Below, one piece after another: positions 42,632 to 52,677 of a stretch of 55,772 nucleotides of DNA. Numbering within the stretch: the first letter of the stretch is position 1; the number at the start of each line of letters is the position of its first letter. The translations under genes and the position numbers were made by a program. The stretch spans positions 79,730 through 135,501 of the forward strand of contig DQFO01000002.1 in the NCBI GenBank assembly GCA_003525075.1. The letters are read 5' to 3'. Origin of the DNA: Clostridiales bacterium. Its GTDB lineage: Bacteria; Bacillota; Clostridia; TANB77; CAG-508. Under the pieces are notes generated by a model. The model worked only from the letters and a program-made list of their open reading frames with translations, made no database searches and had not been told where the DNA came from.

Positions 42632-44161
42632 TTATTTATTTAAAAATTTATCTATACTCCTATATTGAACAGCTTCAGCAATATGTTTTGCGTTTATTAT
42701 TTTTTCATTATCTAAATCTGCAATGGTTCTAGCTACCTTTAATATTCTTTCATACCCTCTAACACTTAACTTTAGCATCTTAAAAGCTCTTTGCAATAAC
42801 ATATTTGCATCATCATTCATATTGCAAAATTCTCCAATTAATCTAGTTGTTAATTCAGAATTTGATTTTATTCCAAAACTTTTGTATCTTTCATTTTGGA
42901 TTTTTCTTGCTATGTTTACTCTTTGTTTTATTCTTTTTGAACTTTCTGCTTTAAAATTAGAATTCATTTTTTCAATTTTAGTTTTTTTTACTTCAATCTG
43001 AATATCTATTCTATCTAACAATGGCCCACTTATTCTATTTAAATATCTATGTATTTCTAACTGTGTACATTTACATTCTTTCTCTTCGTCACCATAATAT
43101 CCACATGGACAAGGATTCATACTTGCTACAAACATAAAATTACAAGGATATCTATAATTTCCACTTAATCTATTTATTGTAATTTCTTTTTCTTCTAAAG
43201 GTTCTCTCAATGCTTCTAACACAACTCTATTATATTCAGTTAATTCATCAAGAAATAATATTCCATTATGTGCTAAACTTATTTCTCCTGGCATTGGGAG
43301 TTTTCCTCCACCAATTATTGATTTTATTGGAGCTGTATGATGTGGCATTCTAAATGGTCTACTTAATATCAATCCTTCTTTTGTCAAATTAGCTGATATA
43401 CTATGAATCTTAGTTGTTTCTATTGCTTCTTCTAATGTTAAATCTGGTAAAATTGTTAAAATTCGCTTAGCTAATGCTGTTTTACCACTTCCTGGGCTCC
43501 CAACCATAAGCACATTATGTCCTCCAGCAGAAGCCACTTCTAATGCTCTTTTTACATTTTCTTGACCTTTTATATCTGCAAAATCCATACTATATTCTTT
43601 TATAAATTCCACTTTTCTTTCTATTTCTTTTTCTATAATTATCTCTTTGTTCAAATATTTTATTAACTCACACAATGTCATTACTGGAATAATATCAAGA
43701 CCGTTTATAACTGAAACCTCATTTGAATTTGCCTTTGGAATTATTACTCTTTTTATTCCTAATTCCTTAGCTTCTTCACACATTGCAAATACTCCATTTG
43801 TTCTATTTATTTTTCCATCAAGCGAAAGTTCTCCAATAAAAACTGTATTTACAATTTCACTATAATTCAAATTACACAAAACACCTATGGACATTAATAT
43901 TCCTACTGAAATTGGTAAATCAAATGAACTTCCTTCTTTTCTAATATTAGCAGGAGCCAAATTTATTAAAATTTTCTTGCTTGGAAATTCAATTTGAGAG
44001 TTTCTTATTGCTGATTCAATTCTTTTCTTTGATTCTTTAACTCTTATATCTGGCAATCCCACTATTTCAAATTCTGGTATTCCATTTCTTATATCTGTTT
44101 GAACTTCTACTAAATTTCCTTCTAACCCTGTTAATGATATTGACTTTATTTTTGATAACAT
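42632..44161 (-). CDS. comM: ComM/YifB family Mg-chelatase-like ATPase
   Basis: 509 residues from ATG 44161 (MLSKIKSISLTGLEG), with GGAGGAAAAT before it. N-terminal Lon-like ChlI domain, Walker A MVGSPGSGKTALAKRIL, Walker B GILFLDELTEYNR, and a C-terminal Mg_chelatase block with the CxxG zinc cluster (PCPCGYYGDEEKECKC). ComM is a branch-migration helicase in natural transformation. It heads comM-dprA-yraN. Confidence 0.94.
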   Translation of the reverse strand: MLSKIKSISLTGLEGNLVEVQTDIRNGIPEFEIVGLPDIRVKESKKRIESAIRNSQIEFPSKKILINLAPANIRKEGSSFDLPISVGILMSIGVLCNLNYSEIVNTVFIGELSLDGKINRTNGVFAMCEEAKELGIKRVIIPKANSNEVSVINGLDIIPVMTLCELIKYLNKEIIIEKEIERKVEFIKEYSMDFADIKGQENVKRALEVASAGGHNVLMVGSPGSGKTALAKRILTILPDLTLEEAIETTKIHSISANLTKEGLILSRPFRMPHHTAPIKSIIGGGKLPMPGEISLAHNGILFLDELTEYNRVVLEALREPLEEKEITINRLSGNYRYPCNFMFVASMNPCPCGYYGDEEKECKCTQLEIHRYLNRISGPLLDRIDIQIEVKKTKIEKMNSNFKAESSKRIKQRVNIARKIQNERYKSFGIKSNSELTTRLIGEFCNMNDDANMLLQRAFKMLKLSVRGYERILKVARTIADLDNEKIINAKHIAEAVQYRSIDKFLNK

Positions 44162-44246
44162 ATTTTCCTCCATGATCTTTAAAATTTTTATTGCTTTTTT
44201 TTACCATTTATTATAAAATTGAGTAAAACAAAAGAATGGTGATTTT

Positions 44247-46112
44247 ATGAAAAAGAAAAAAACAAAAAATAAATTTGATGATATAAATGTTATTAATACA
44301 ACTTCTAGTATAAAACTAAAAACTTTTTTAGTTATAATAATTTTATTTTTTATAGCATTAATTATAAGACTTATATTTTTACAATTTGTAAATGGCTCTG
44401 AACTTCAAAGTGCAGCAAGAGCTAGACAAACATTAACAGAAACTATTTCTGCAAAAAGAGGAACCATCTATGATGTTAATGGTCAAACATTAGCAATAAG
44501 CTATGAAACCGATAAAATCTACATAGATCCTACAAATATAAAAGATGAGAATAAAGAAACAATTGCACAAAAACTTTCCGAAATCCTTGAAATAGATTAT
44601 CAAGAATTGTTAGAGAAAATAAATAATAATACAAAAAGATTTTCAGTTGCATCTAATGTAGAGCAAAACAAAGTTGAACAAATAAAAGAATGGAAAAATA
44701 AATTGGATTTTTCAACAGGTATTATTTTCGAAGAGACTACATCTAGAACCTATCCATATAACACATTGGCATCAACAATTCTAGGTTTTACTAATTCAGA
44801 CAATTCTGGTGCTTATGGAATAGAATATTCTTGGAACTCGTTTTTGAGTGGTACAGCTGGAAAATCAGTTAGCTTAAAAGATGCTAGTCAATCAGAAATT
44901 GCAAATTCTGAGAAATCATATATAGCTGCTGAAAACGGTTATGATTTAAATCTAACAATTGATGTAAATATTCAAGGAATTATTGAAAGAGAATTAGCCA
45001 CTGCTGTTGATGAATATGAATGTGATAGTGGAATTACAATTGCAATGGATCCATCTAATGGCAAAATTTTGGCTATGGCTGACTATCCAAATTTTGATCC
45101 TAATAATCGTAACACTCCTAATAGTAAATTAGCAGAAAATTGGGATACGTTATCTAGTGAAGAAAAATCTAATGCTTTACTTAGAATGTGGACTCCAAAA
45201 GCTGTAACTGATACTTATGCTCCAGGCTCTGTTTTTAAATTAATAACTTCTTCTATTGGACTTGAAGAAAATCTAGTAAAAACAGATACAGCTGGTGAAT
45301 TTAATTGTACTGGATATTATTATATAAATGGTGAAGAAAAACCAATAAGATGTTGGAATTGGAAAAAACCTCATGGAAAACAATCTTTAAGAGAAGCTCT
45401 CGAACATTCTTGTAACCCTGCATTTATAGAACTAGGATTGCGAATTGGTGCTCAATTATCATATAAATATTATCAAGCTTTCGGATTATTTGAAAAAACA
45501 GGAATTTCACTTCCTGGTGAAGCAATTGGTAAGTTTTATGATTTAAACAAAATAAATCAACACGAACTTGCTACAATGTCATTTGGAGAAAAGTTTACAA
45601 TTACACCAATTCAAATGATTTCAGCTGTTTCTACAATTGCTAATGATGGTGTTTTAGTTCAACCACAATTAGTAGACAAAATTACAAATACAGATACTGG
45701 TGAAGTTACTGAATTTAAAACAAAAGAAATTCGTCAGGTAATTTCAAAATCTACTACTGATAAAGTAAAATCAATGATGGAATCTGTAGTTTCAGAAGGT
45801 TCTGGATATAGAGTTGCAGAACAAGCCAAAGGGTTTTCAATTGGTGCAAAAACAGGAACATCAGAACCAACAAGTTCAACTTCTAAAGACGGTTATACAG
45901 CTTCATTTGTTGCAATTTCTCCTGTTGAAAATACCAAAATTGTTTTACTTGTTATATTAAAAAATCCAAAAGGTTCTTTACATAATGGTGGTCAAATTGC
46001 TGCACCAACAGCAGGAAAAATGTTTGCAGAGATTTTACCATATATGGGAATTGAATCTGGAAATAAAGTTAATGAAACAAATAATAATTTATCTGAAAGT
46101 GATTTATATTAA
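44247..46112 (+). CDS. class B penicillin-binding protein (PBP2/FtsI/SpoVD-like transpeptidase)
   Basis: 621 residues. Short cytoplasmic tail, TM (~25-47), pedestal with RGTIYDVNGQTLA (~71-83), transpeptidase domain with SxxK S328VFK, SxN S388CN and KTG 535-537 (GAKTGTSEP). No PASTA domain is visible, so it is not a typical long SpoVD. It crosslinks peptidoglycan in division, elongation or spore cortex; which one cannot be told from sequence alone. It is monocistronic, divergent from comM, with terminator 46121-46144. Confidence 0.88.
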   Translation: MKKKKTKNKFDDINVINTTSSIKLKTFLVIIILFFIALIIRLIFLQFVNGSELQSAARARQTLTETISAKRGTIYDVNGQTLAISYETDKIYIDPTNIKDENKETIAQKLSEILEIDYQELLEKINNNTKRFSVASNVEQNKVEQIKEWKNKLDFSTGIIFEETTSRTYPYNTLASTILGFTNSDNSGAYGIEYSWNSFLSGTAGKSVSLKDASQSEIANSEKSYIAAENGYDLNLTIDVNIQGIIERELATAVDEYECDSGITIAMDPSNGKILAMADYPNFDPNNRNTPNSKLAENWDTLSSEEKSNALLRMWTPKAVTDTYAPGSVFKLITSSIGLEENLVKTDTAGEFNCTGYYYINGEEKPIRCWNWKKPHGKQSLREALEHSCNPAFIELGLRIGAQLSYKYYQAFGLFEKTGISLPGEAIGKFYDLNKINQHELATMSFGEKFTITPIQMISAVSTIANDGVLVQPQLVDKITNTDTGEVTEFKTKEIRQVISKSTTDKVKSMMESVVSEGSGYRVAEQAKGFSIGAKTGTSEPTSSTSKDGYTASFVAISPVENTKIVLLVILKNPKGSLHNGGQIAAPTAGKMFAEILPYMGIESGNKVNETNNNLSESDLY

Positions 46113-46120
46113 TTTTTACA

Positions 46121-46144
46121 TAAGATGCACAAAAGTGCATCTTA
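46121..46144 (+). terminator. terminator of the class B PBP gene
   Basis: TAAGATGCAC (46121-46130) and GTGCATCTTA (46135-46144), AAAA loop, then six T on the plus strand. Confidence 0.9.
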
Positions 46145-46169
46145 TTTTTTACATTGAAAAAATATTTTT

Positions 46170-46424
46170 TTATAAATTATTTTTTTTATAATTTTCTAAA
46201 GCTCTTGCTACTTGATCAGGACATGATGTTCCCTTCACTCCACATTCTATACCTTTTAACATTTCTATTACTTCATCAATTGTTCTTCCTTCTACAAGTC
46301 TTGAAACTCCAACTGTATTTCCAGGACACCCTCCAACAATTTTTAAACTTTTTATTACATTTTGTTCTATATCAAATATCATCTTCATAGAACAAACTCC
46401 TTCTGGATTATATGTATATTGCAT
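46170..46424 (-). CDS. TSCPD-domain protein (TIGR03905 family)
   Basis: 84 residues from ATG 46424, which has AAAGGA 8 nt ahead; the ATG at 46433 is too close to the site. Signature TSCPDQVARALE at the C-terminus and GGCPGNTVGVSRLVEG in the middle. The TSCPD domain is also found at the end of adenosylcobalamin-dependent ribonucleotide reductase; these stand-alone proteins are of unknown function, with conserved Cys suggesting metal binding. Confidence 0.88.
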   Translation of the reverse strand: MQYTYNPEGVCSMKMIFDIEQNVIKSLKIVGGCPGNTVGVSRLVEGRTIDEVIEMLKGIECGVKGTSCPDQVARALENYKKNNL

Positions 46425-46481
46425 TTCTTTCATCCTTTCTTATATAAATTACCATTCTATTATACAAGATTTCACTAAATT

Positions 46482-47054
46482 TTACAATATTTTATTTTTT
46501 CTATTTATTTTTATTCCCGCTAATAACACATAATCTTGCATTTTTTCAAAATAATTCTTTAATTCTTCACATCCTTCACAACTTTCTTCTTTTAAATATT
46601 TCAACATTTCTATAAAATTAATTTCAGTTCCAGTTTCTAATATATGTCCCTTATTATTTTCAATTTTTAAAAATACACTTTGATAATATTTCTTTTTGGT
46701 AAGTTCTGATATTAATACTTTATTTAAAAAAATATCTCCTTCTGGATGAATCTTCTTATCGCTTATTTCTTCTTCATATATTAAACACCAATAACAAAAT
46801 ATTGACTCTTTTATCCTTGAATTTTTTATAGGTTTAAAATAAATCTCAACTTCATTATCATTTTCTAATTTAGCTTTTGTTTTTATTACCTCAAACTCAT
46901 ACTCTGAAATATTTTTTAATTTTAATCTTTTTTCTATTATTATTTTATCTACTTGTATGTTTAATATTTTTCTTAAAATATCTACTAATTGCTTATCTGA
47001 CTTTTTAATTATAGTTTCTAATTCTTTTACTTTATTATTTTCTATAATAACCAC
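46482..47054 (-). CDS. hypothetical protein, unusual translation start
   Basis: 190 residues, charged, mixed alpha/beta, with a central block (FEVIKTKAKLENDNEVEIYF, IKESIFCYWCLIYEEE) and a Cys pair near the C-terminus (EESCEGCEEL). No family recognised. The frame opens at GTG 47054, but the SD (AAAAGGAG) overlaps that codon. No ATG, GTG or TTG follows at the right distance, so ATT 47048 or ATA 47045 may be the real start. Promoter 47173-47201 leaves a ~115-nt AT-rich leader. Confidence 0.6.
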   Translation of the reverse strand: MVIIENNKVKELETIIKKSDKQLVDILRKILNIQVDKIIIEKRLKLKNISEYEFEVIKTKAKLENDNEVEIYFKPIKNSRIKESIFCYWCLIYEEEISDKKIHPEGDIFLNKVLISELTKKKYYQSVFLKIENNKGHILETGTEINFIEMLKYLKEESCEGCEELKNYFEKMQDYVLLAGIKINRKNKIL

Positions 47055-47172
47055 TCCTTTTAATATGATTAATAAAACGTTTTATATGATTTTTTAATTT
47101 TCTTTAAAAGAAATAACAAATATTTGATTTAAATTTCTTGAAAAAAATTGTTTTGAAATATTTAACACACTT

Positions 47173-47201
47173 AGTATAAATTTTTTATATACATTTGTCA
47201 A
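47173..47201 (-). promoter_or_regulatory. promoter of the 46482-47054 gene
   Basis: TTGACA (47196-47201), 17-nt spacer, TATACT (47173-47178) on the minus strand. Confidence 0.75.
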
Positions 47202-47269
47202 TATATTAATATAAATTTAAATATGTTTTCATCGACAAGTTTTGATAATTTTTTATGAAATAACACTTT

Positions 47270-48121
47270 TTATTCTAACATCTTCATTATCTTATCAATA
47301 TTTTTTATCGCTATCTCATACCCGTATTTATAACATATATCCATTTTATCAACATCAATAAGTCCTGTTCCATCTGTTGGAACTGTTAATACAAAATCAC
47401 TTTTTTTCAATGAGTTAATTGATAATTTATTTCCCATAATATCTAGAGTCTTCATTATAATATTCATAATATCGTAATCATTATAAACAGGATCTGACTC
47501 AAAATTTACAGATATTATTTTTCCAGTATAAACTTTCTTTAATTCTTCTGTTGGAAGATTATTTAAAACTCCTCCATCCATAAATATATGATTTTTATAT
47601 TCACAAGGACAAAATATTGCTGGAAAACTACTGCTAGCTCTAACAGCTCTCCCTATCCCTATTTCTGTTATATAATTATCTTTTATATTTTTTCTTGAAG
47701 CACAGTTAGTAAAAATATATTCTTTTGATTCACCAATATCAACAGCTGAAACTAATAAAGGCATTTTTATATCTCCAATTAGTCTAAAACCCTTTTTTCT
47801 TGCTAATTCATCATACATTTTTTCAAATTCATTTCCATCACTTAACCCAGCAATTCCTATTTTGTTATTTCTTATGAAATTAGTTATACCATTTATTATT
47901 GGTTTACTTCTTATATTTATAATATCTCTTGCATATCTCTTAAATAATAAGTAAATATAATATGGGCTATATCCCATAGCATATAATGTTGCAATTATAC
48001 TTCCTGCACTTGTTCCAGCAATAGCCGCTACTTTTATATTATTTTCCTCAAGGGCTTTTAATACCCCAACATGTGCAATTCCTCTAATTCCTCCTCCTGC
48101 TAATGACACTCCAACTTTCAT
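47270..48121 (-). CDS. patatin-like phospholipase (RssA-like)
   Basis: 283 residues from ATG 48121, with GAGGAGAAAA ahead (a longer frame would start inside that site). Oxyanion GGGIRG (SLAGGGIRGIAHVGVL), nucleophile GTSAGS, and the dyad Asp in MDGGVLNNLP. It is a cytoplasmic Ser-Asp lipid acyl hydrolase. It follows the WG-repeat gene on the same strand across a terminator. Confidence 0.9.
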   Translation of the reverse strand: MKVGVSLAGGGIRGIAHVGVLKALEENNIKVAAIAGTSAGSIIATLYAMGYSPYYIYLLFKRYARDIINIRSKPIINGITNFIRNNKIGIAGLSDGNEFEKMYDELARKKGFRLIGDIKMPLLVSAVDIGESKEYIFTNCASRKNIKDNYITEIGIGRAVRASSSFPAIFCPCEYKNHIFMDGGVLNNLPTEELKKVYTGKIISVNFESDPVYNDYDIMNIIMKTLDIMGNKLSINSLKKSDFVLTVPTDGTGLIDVDKMDICYKYGYEIAIKNIDKIMKMLE

Positions 48122-48173
48122 ATATTTTCTCCTCACCAATTAAATAATTTCTTATATATTTATTTGCAAAATA

Positions 48174-48210
48174 AAATAAGTAAATACATATAAACAGTAT
48201 TTACTTATTT
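48174..48210 (-). terminator. terminator of the WG-repeat gene
   Basis: 14-bp perfect arms (48174-48187 / 48197-48210), T-rich on both outer sides. Confidence 0.8.
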
Positions 48211-48222
48211 TGTTTTTTTAAT

Positions 48223-49539
48223 CTATTTATTTTCTATAATATTTCCGTTAATATCTAAATTATAAGTTATTTCTTCATTATAAACTTGTATCTTTTCATC
48301 TTCAATATTAATTGTAGCATTCTCTATTTCTACAGTTTTTTCTAATTTATTATTGAAAATATATGTCATATTGTTTTCAAAATTTATAGCTTGATATGCA
48401 TTTGTATTTCTTATAATTTGTAACAAATCATATTCACAATTTATTAAAGTTTTACCATCTTTATCTATTACACCATATTTATTATTTTCAAATTTTATAT
48501 AAACATTATCATTATCTGTTTTTTCAATTGTTGTATCAAAAGGGATATTCACTTCTTTTCCATCTTTATCAAACACTTTTTTCTCTTCTCCTTTTGTAGC
48601 ATATATATATATTCCCTTTACTTCTAACGAATCATATTCAACCTTTAATACTTCATTTCCTTTTTCATTAAAAGCACCATATTTTCCAGTTCTTTCTGCT
48701 ATAAATAAATTAAAATCTTTTTCGTAATTTATTGTTTGATATTGAGTATTTATAATTTTCACATTATTTATAAATACTCCATATTGTCCATTTTTTGATG
48801 CAATCAAATATACATTATTCTTATCTATAACGTTAACAATTCTTAATATTTGATTATAATCTGTCGTTAATACCTGATCATAATCATAATCATAATATCC
48901 ATATCTATATCCATCACTTGTTGTTTTACAAACAATATATCCAGATTTTTTATATTCATCTTGTTCATTATAATATTCATCTGATTGAATAGAATCAAAT
49001 TCATCTTTTATTAACTGTTTTCCTTTTACATCATATATTTTGTACTTATTATTGTCTTTTACTATTACTTCATTTTCCTTATATCCTAAACTATAAATTT
49101 GTTCATATCTAGCATCCAATATTACTTTCCCTGTTATTGATAACAAACCATATTTCCCATTTTTTTGATATATTATTGCATTTTTTTCATATTTTTCTTC
49201 TAACAAATTAGATAATTTTATTGGTTCTACAGCATCATAGTCCTTTAAAATTTCTGAACCTTTTTCATTATAAACTACTGTTTTTTCTCCATCACTATCA
49301 CATATAAAAATTCCTCTATGTTCATTTGGTATTACTACTTGTTCATATTGAGGCTTTACAATAACTTTTTCATCTTGATTTTTTACTCCATATTTTCCAT
49401 TTTCTTCTATTACACTATATATAACTGATTTATCTTCTGCCTCATCATTTATCTTATCTTTATTAGGTAAATATATTGATAAACCTAAACTTATTATTAC
49501 TATTACAATAAATATTACTATTCCTATTCCTTTTTTCAT
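48223..49539 (-). CDS. membrane-anchored WG-repeat protein
   Basis: 438 residues from ATG 49539, after AAGGAGCAGAAC. One N-terminal TM (~6-24), then about eight WG-type repeats of ~40-50 residues, each with a KYG(V/L/A)-type turn (ENGKYGVKNQD, KNGKYGLLSITG, KNGQYGVFINN, RTGKYGAFNEKG, ENNKYGVIDKDG). WG_beta_rep domains are beta-rich and surface exposed, with no known enzyme activity. Its promoter (49587-49615) is divergent from that of the VanW gene. Confidence 0.85.
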   Translation of the reverse strand: MKKGIGIVIFIVIVIISLGLSIYLPNKDKINDEAEDKSVIYSVIEENGKYGVKNQDEKVIVKPQYEQVVIPNEHRGIFICDSDGEKTVVYNEKGSEILKDYDAVEPIKLSNLLEEKYEKNAIIYQKNGKYGLLSITGKVILDARYEQIYSLGYKENEVIVKDNNKYKIYDVKGKQLIKDEFDSIQSDEYYNEQDEYKKSGYIVCKTTSDGYRYGYYDYDYDQVLTTDYNQILRIVNVIDKNNVYLIASKNGQYGVFINNVKIINTQYQTINYEKDFNLFIAERTGKYGAFNEKGNEVLKVEYDSLEVKGIYIYATKGEEKKVFDKDGKEVNIPFDTTIEKTDNDNVYIKFENNKYGVIDKDGKTLINCEYDLLQIIRNTNAYQAINFENNMTYIFNNKLEKTVEIENATINIEDEKIQVYNEEITYNLDINGNIIENK

Positions 49540-49586
49540 GTTCTGCTCCTTATTTATAATTATAAGCATATTTTCTTTTTACACAT

Positions 49587-49615
49587 ATTTTACTATGTTA
49601 TTACTTTTTTTTCAA
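49587..49615 (-). promoter_or_regulatory. promoter of the WG-repeat gene
   Basis: TTGAAA (49610-49615), 17-nt spacer, TAAAAT (49587-49592) on the minus strand. Confidence 0.6.
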
Positions 49616-49637
49616 TAATTTTCATATAATTTTCATA

Positions 49638-49666
49638 TTGACTTTCAATATTCAAAAATATATAAT
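49638..49666 (+). promoter_or_regulatory. promoter of the VanW-family gene
   Basis: TTGACT (49638-49643), 17-nt spacer, TATAAT (49661-49666), followed by a GAAAGGA site and the ATG at 49687. Confidence 0.85.
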
Positions 49667-49686
49667 ATTTTTGAAAGGATTTTTAT

Positions 49687-51255
49687 ATGAGTAAAAGAAG
49701 GAGTCGTGGAAGAAATCACGAAAAAATTAAAAAAGTTAATTTTATATATATAATTTCCATACTAATAGTACTATTAATCCTATTCTTTTTAACATTTTTA
49801 TCATTACTTAATATGGGAAATTCAAAAATATTACATAATATTTATATAAATGGAATATCTGTTTCATCTTTATCACAAAATGATGCAAAAGAAAAATTAA
49901 ATTCTGAATTGGATACTATACTTTCACAACCAATTACTCTTTCTTTTGAAGATTTTTCTGTAGATTTTTTACCTGCTGAAATAGATTTTTCTTATGATAC
50001 ATCTTCAGCACTTGAGCAAGCCTATAGTATAGGACGTACAGGAAATATATTTTCAAATAATCTAAATATACTATCTTCATTATTTAAAAGAACTAATTTA
50101 ACTTCTAAATATTCTTATAATGAGGAAAAATTAATTAATATTATTAATAATATAAGTGTTGATATTCCTAATTTAGTAATAGAACCATCTTATTATATTT
50201 CAGATGATACATTGGTAATTACTGGTGGAACAGATGGTAATGAATTAAATAAAGATAAAACTCGTGATTTATTATTGTCAACAATTATTAATAACCAAAA
50301 ATCATTAAGTTTACCGGTTGAATATATTTCTTCTAATTCAATTGACATAGACAAAATTCATGACGAAATATATTGCGAACCACAAAATGCTTCTGTTACT
50401 AAAAATCCATACAAAATTTCAGCTGAAAAAGATGGTATTGATTTTGCCATTTCAATAGATGAAGCAAAAGAACTTGCTTCAAATAAAGATGCTTCAGAAA
50501 TATATATTCCATTAAAATATATAAAACCTGAAATTACAATTGCAGATTTAGGTGAAGATATATTTGGAACAAAATTAGGCACTTCGACTACAATATATGA
50601 CTCAACAAATTTTAATAGATCTACAAATATTGATATTGCTTGTGAAAGAATAAATGGAACAATTCTTGAACCCGGTGAAACATTTTCTTTTAATAAAGTA
50701 GTCGGTGAAAGAACTTCTAAAAATGGTTTTAAAGAAGCTTTAATATATAATGGTGGCGAAGTAGATTATGGTCTTGGTGGCGGAATATGTCAAATCTCCT
50801 CAACACTCTATAATGCCGTATTAAAAGCAAATTTAGAGATTGTTGAAAGAAAAAATCATAGTATGACTGTTTCTTATCTTCCTATAGGTCAAGATGCTTC
50901 AGTTTCATATGGTAGTGTAGATTTTAAATTCACTAATTCAAGAACTTATCCAATAAAAATTGTTGCAACAGCAAAAGCAGGAGTAATAACAGTTTCTGTT
51001 TTAGGCGTTCTAGAAAAACAAGAATATGTAGTAACATTTGAAACAGAGATTCTTGAAACAACTGATTATAAGACAACTTATGAATATTCATCTAGTGTTC
51101 CAGTAGGAAAAGAAGAAATTAAACAAGTTGGAAAAAATGGTTATAAATGTTCAACTTATAAAATTCTATCTTTGGGAGAAAAAGAAGTATCTCGTACTTT
51201 ACTTTCAACAGATACCTATAAATCTCAAAAAGAAATTATATTAAAACATAAATAA
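49687..51255 (+). CDS. VanW-family protein with PG-binding and G5-like domains
   Basis: 522 residues. Basic N-terminus and one TM (~18-40), two YoaR-like peptidoglycan-binding domains (~85-290), VanW domain (~300-440, with RINGTILEPGETFSFNKVVG and GGGICQISSTLYNAVL), then a G5-like domain (~445-515, VPVGKEEIKQVGKNG). It is a cell-wall protein seen in vancomycin-resistance clusters and, as here, alone; its precise role is not known. Monocistronic. Confidence 0.92.
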   Translation: MSKRRSRGRNHEKIKKVNFIYIISILIVLLILFFLTFLSLLNMGNSKILHNIYINGISVSSLSQNDAKEKLNSELDTILSQPITLSFEDFSVDFLPAEIDFSYDTSSALEQAYSIGRTGNIFSNNLNILSSLFKRTNLTSKYSYNEEKLINIINNISVDIPNLVIEPSYYISDDTLVITGGTDGNELNKDKTRDLLLSTIINNQKSLSLPVEYISSNSIDIDKIHDEIYCEPQNASVTKNPYKISAEKDGIDFAISIDEAKELASNKDASEIYIPLKYIKPEITIADLGEDIFGTKLGTSTTIYDSTNFNRSTNIDIACERINGTILEPGETFSFNKVVGERTSKNGFKEALIYNGGEVDYGLGGGICQISSTLYNAVLKANLEIVERKNHSMTVSYLPIGQDASVSYGSVDFKFTNSRTYPIKIVATAKAGVITVSVLGVLEKQEYVVTFETEILETTDYKTTYEYSSSVPVGKEEIKQVGKNGYKCSTYKILSLGEKEVSRTLLSTDTYKSQKEIILKHK

Positions 51256-51256
51256 T

Positions 51257-51296
51257 AAAAAAGACTTTCCTATTTTTTGAAGTGAAAGTCTTTTTT
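51257..51296. terminator. bidirectional terminator between vanW-like gene and murA
   Basis: 13-bp arms (51257-51269 / 51284-51296), A-run before and T-run after, serving both convergent genes. Confidence 0.9.
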
Positions 51297-51298
51297 AT

Positions 51299-52549
51299 TT
51301 ATTTTTCAACGTGAATTTTAGCACCTAATTTTTTTAGTTTTTCATCTATTTTCTCATACCCTCTTAAAATATAATGAATATTATCAATTTGTGTAATTCC
51401 TTTAGCATATAACCCTGCCATAATTAATGCCGCTCCTCCTCTTAAATCTGTTGCAACAACATTTGTTCCTTGAATTTTCTTTGTTCCCTTTATTATAGCA
51501 GTTCTACCTTCCACATTAATTTTGGCTCCCATCCTAATTAATTCTTGGGCATATTTATATCTACTTTCAAATATATTTTCTGTTATAACAGATGTACCTT
51601 TAGCTGTAATTAATAATGCTCCAAATATTGATTGCATATCTGTTGGAAAACCAGGATATGGCATCGTTTTTATATCTACTGATTTTACTCTTTTAGGAGC
51701 AATTATTTCAATTTCATCTTTATTAATATTTAATTTGCAATTTGTCTCTTCTAGCTTATTTAGAATTGGCTCAATATGAAATGAATTAACATTAAGAAGT
51801 TTAATATCACCACTTGTTATAGCACCTGCCACTAAATATGTTCCTGCTTCAATTCTATCTGGCATAATATTATAGCTTACTTCTGCTAATCTCTTTACAC
51901 CTATTATTTCAACTTTATCAGTTCCTGCTCCATTTATTTTTGCCCCCATTTTATTAAGATATTTTATCATATCCTCAATTTCAGGCTCTCTTGCGGCATT
52001 TGTAATTACAGTAGTTCCTTCTCCTAAACATGAAGCTAAAATAATATTTTCTGTGGCTCCAACACTTGGTAAATCTAAGTGTATTTGTGTTCCAACTATT
52101 TTCTCAGTATTACAATATATTTCTCCATACTCTTCTTTAATATCTACACCTAATTTTTCAAAACCTTTTAAATGTAAATCTATTGGTCTTGATCCAATAT
52201 CACATCCTCCTGGGCATGAAAATTTTGCTTTATGATATTTTCCTATCAATGCTCCTGCAAGAATTACAGATGAACGCATTTGTCTCATTAAATCATCTGG
52301 TATCTCATATGTATGTACTTTATTAGTATTTATAATTATTTTATTATTCTTTCTTTTTATCGTTGCTCCTATTTTTTTCAAAATTTCAAACATAGTATTA
52401 ACATCTTGAATATCTGGAACATTATATAATGTTGTTGTTCCTGCATTTAACACTGTTGCTGCAATTATAGGCAATGCTGCATTTTTAGAACCCGATATCT
52501 TTATTTCTCCTTCTAGCTTTTTTCCACCTTGAATTATAAATTTTGACAT
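51299..52549 (-). CDS. murA: UDP-N-acetylglucosamine 1-carboxyvinyltransferase
   Basis: 416 residues from ATG 52549 (MSKFIIQGGKKLEGE), with AAAGGAGAAAAA upstream. Active-site Cys in FSCPGGCDIGSRPIDLH, KNAALPIIAATVL near the N-terminus, and the C-terminal DLRGGAALIMAGL. First committed step of peptidoglycan synthesis; the Cys makes it fosfomycin-sensitive. Firmicutes often have two MurA paralogues; which one this is cannot be told. Confidence 0.95.
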   Translation of the reverse strand: MSKFIIQGGKKLEGEIKISGSKNAALPIIAATVLNAGTTTLYNVPDIQDVNTMFEILKKIGATIKRKNNKIIINTNKVHTYEIPDDLMRQMRSSVILAGALIGKYHKAKFSCPGGCDIGSRPIDLHLKGFEKLGVDIKEEYGEIYCNTEKIVGTQIHLDLPSVGATENIILASCLGEGTTVITNAAREPEIEDMIKYLNKMGAKINGAGTDKVEIIGVKRLAEVSYNIMPDRIEAGTYLVAGAITSGDIKLLNVNSFHIEPILNKLEETNCKLNINKDEIEIIAPKRVKSVDIKTMPYPGFPTDMQSIFGALLITAKGTSVITENIFESRYKYAQELIRMGAKINVEGRTAIIKGTKKIQGTNVVATDLRGGAALIMAGLYAKGITQIDNIHYILRGYEKIDEKLKKLGAKIHVEK

Positions 52550-52624
52550 TTTTTCTCCTTTCTCTGTCATTAAATTTCATACTACATTTTATGTAATTCA
52601 ATAAAAAATGTGATTTTATATATA

Positions 52625-52653
52625 TTGCAATTTATTCTATCTTATAGTAAAAT
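52625..52653 (+). promoter_or_regulatory. promoter of the CmpB-like gene
   Basis: TTGCAA (52625-52630), 17-nt spacer, TAAAAT (52648-52653). Confidence 0.65.
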
Positions 52654-52677
52654 TATTACATAGAAAGGGACTAATAT

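Noticed and set aside
44174..44246. Consensus promoter for the class B PBP gene
   Set aside because: TTGCTT and TATAAA are present but only 15 nt apart; support too weak to list.
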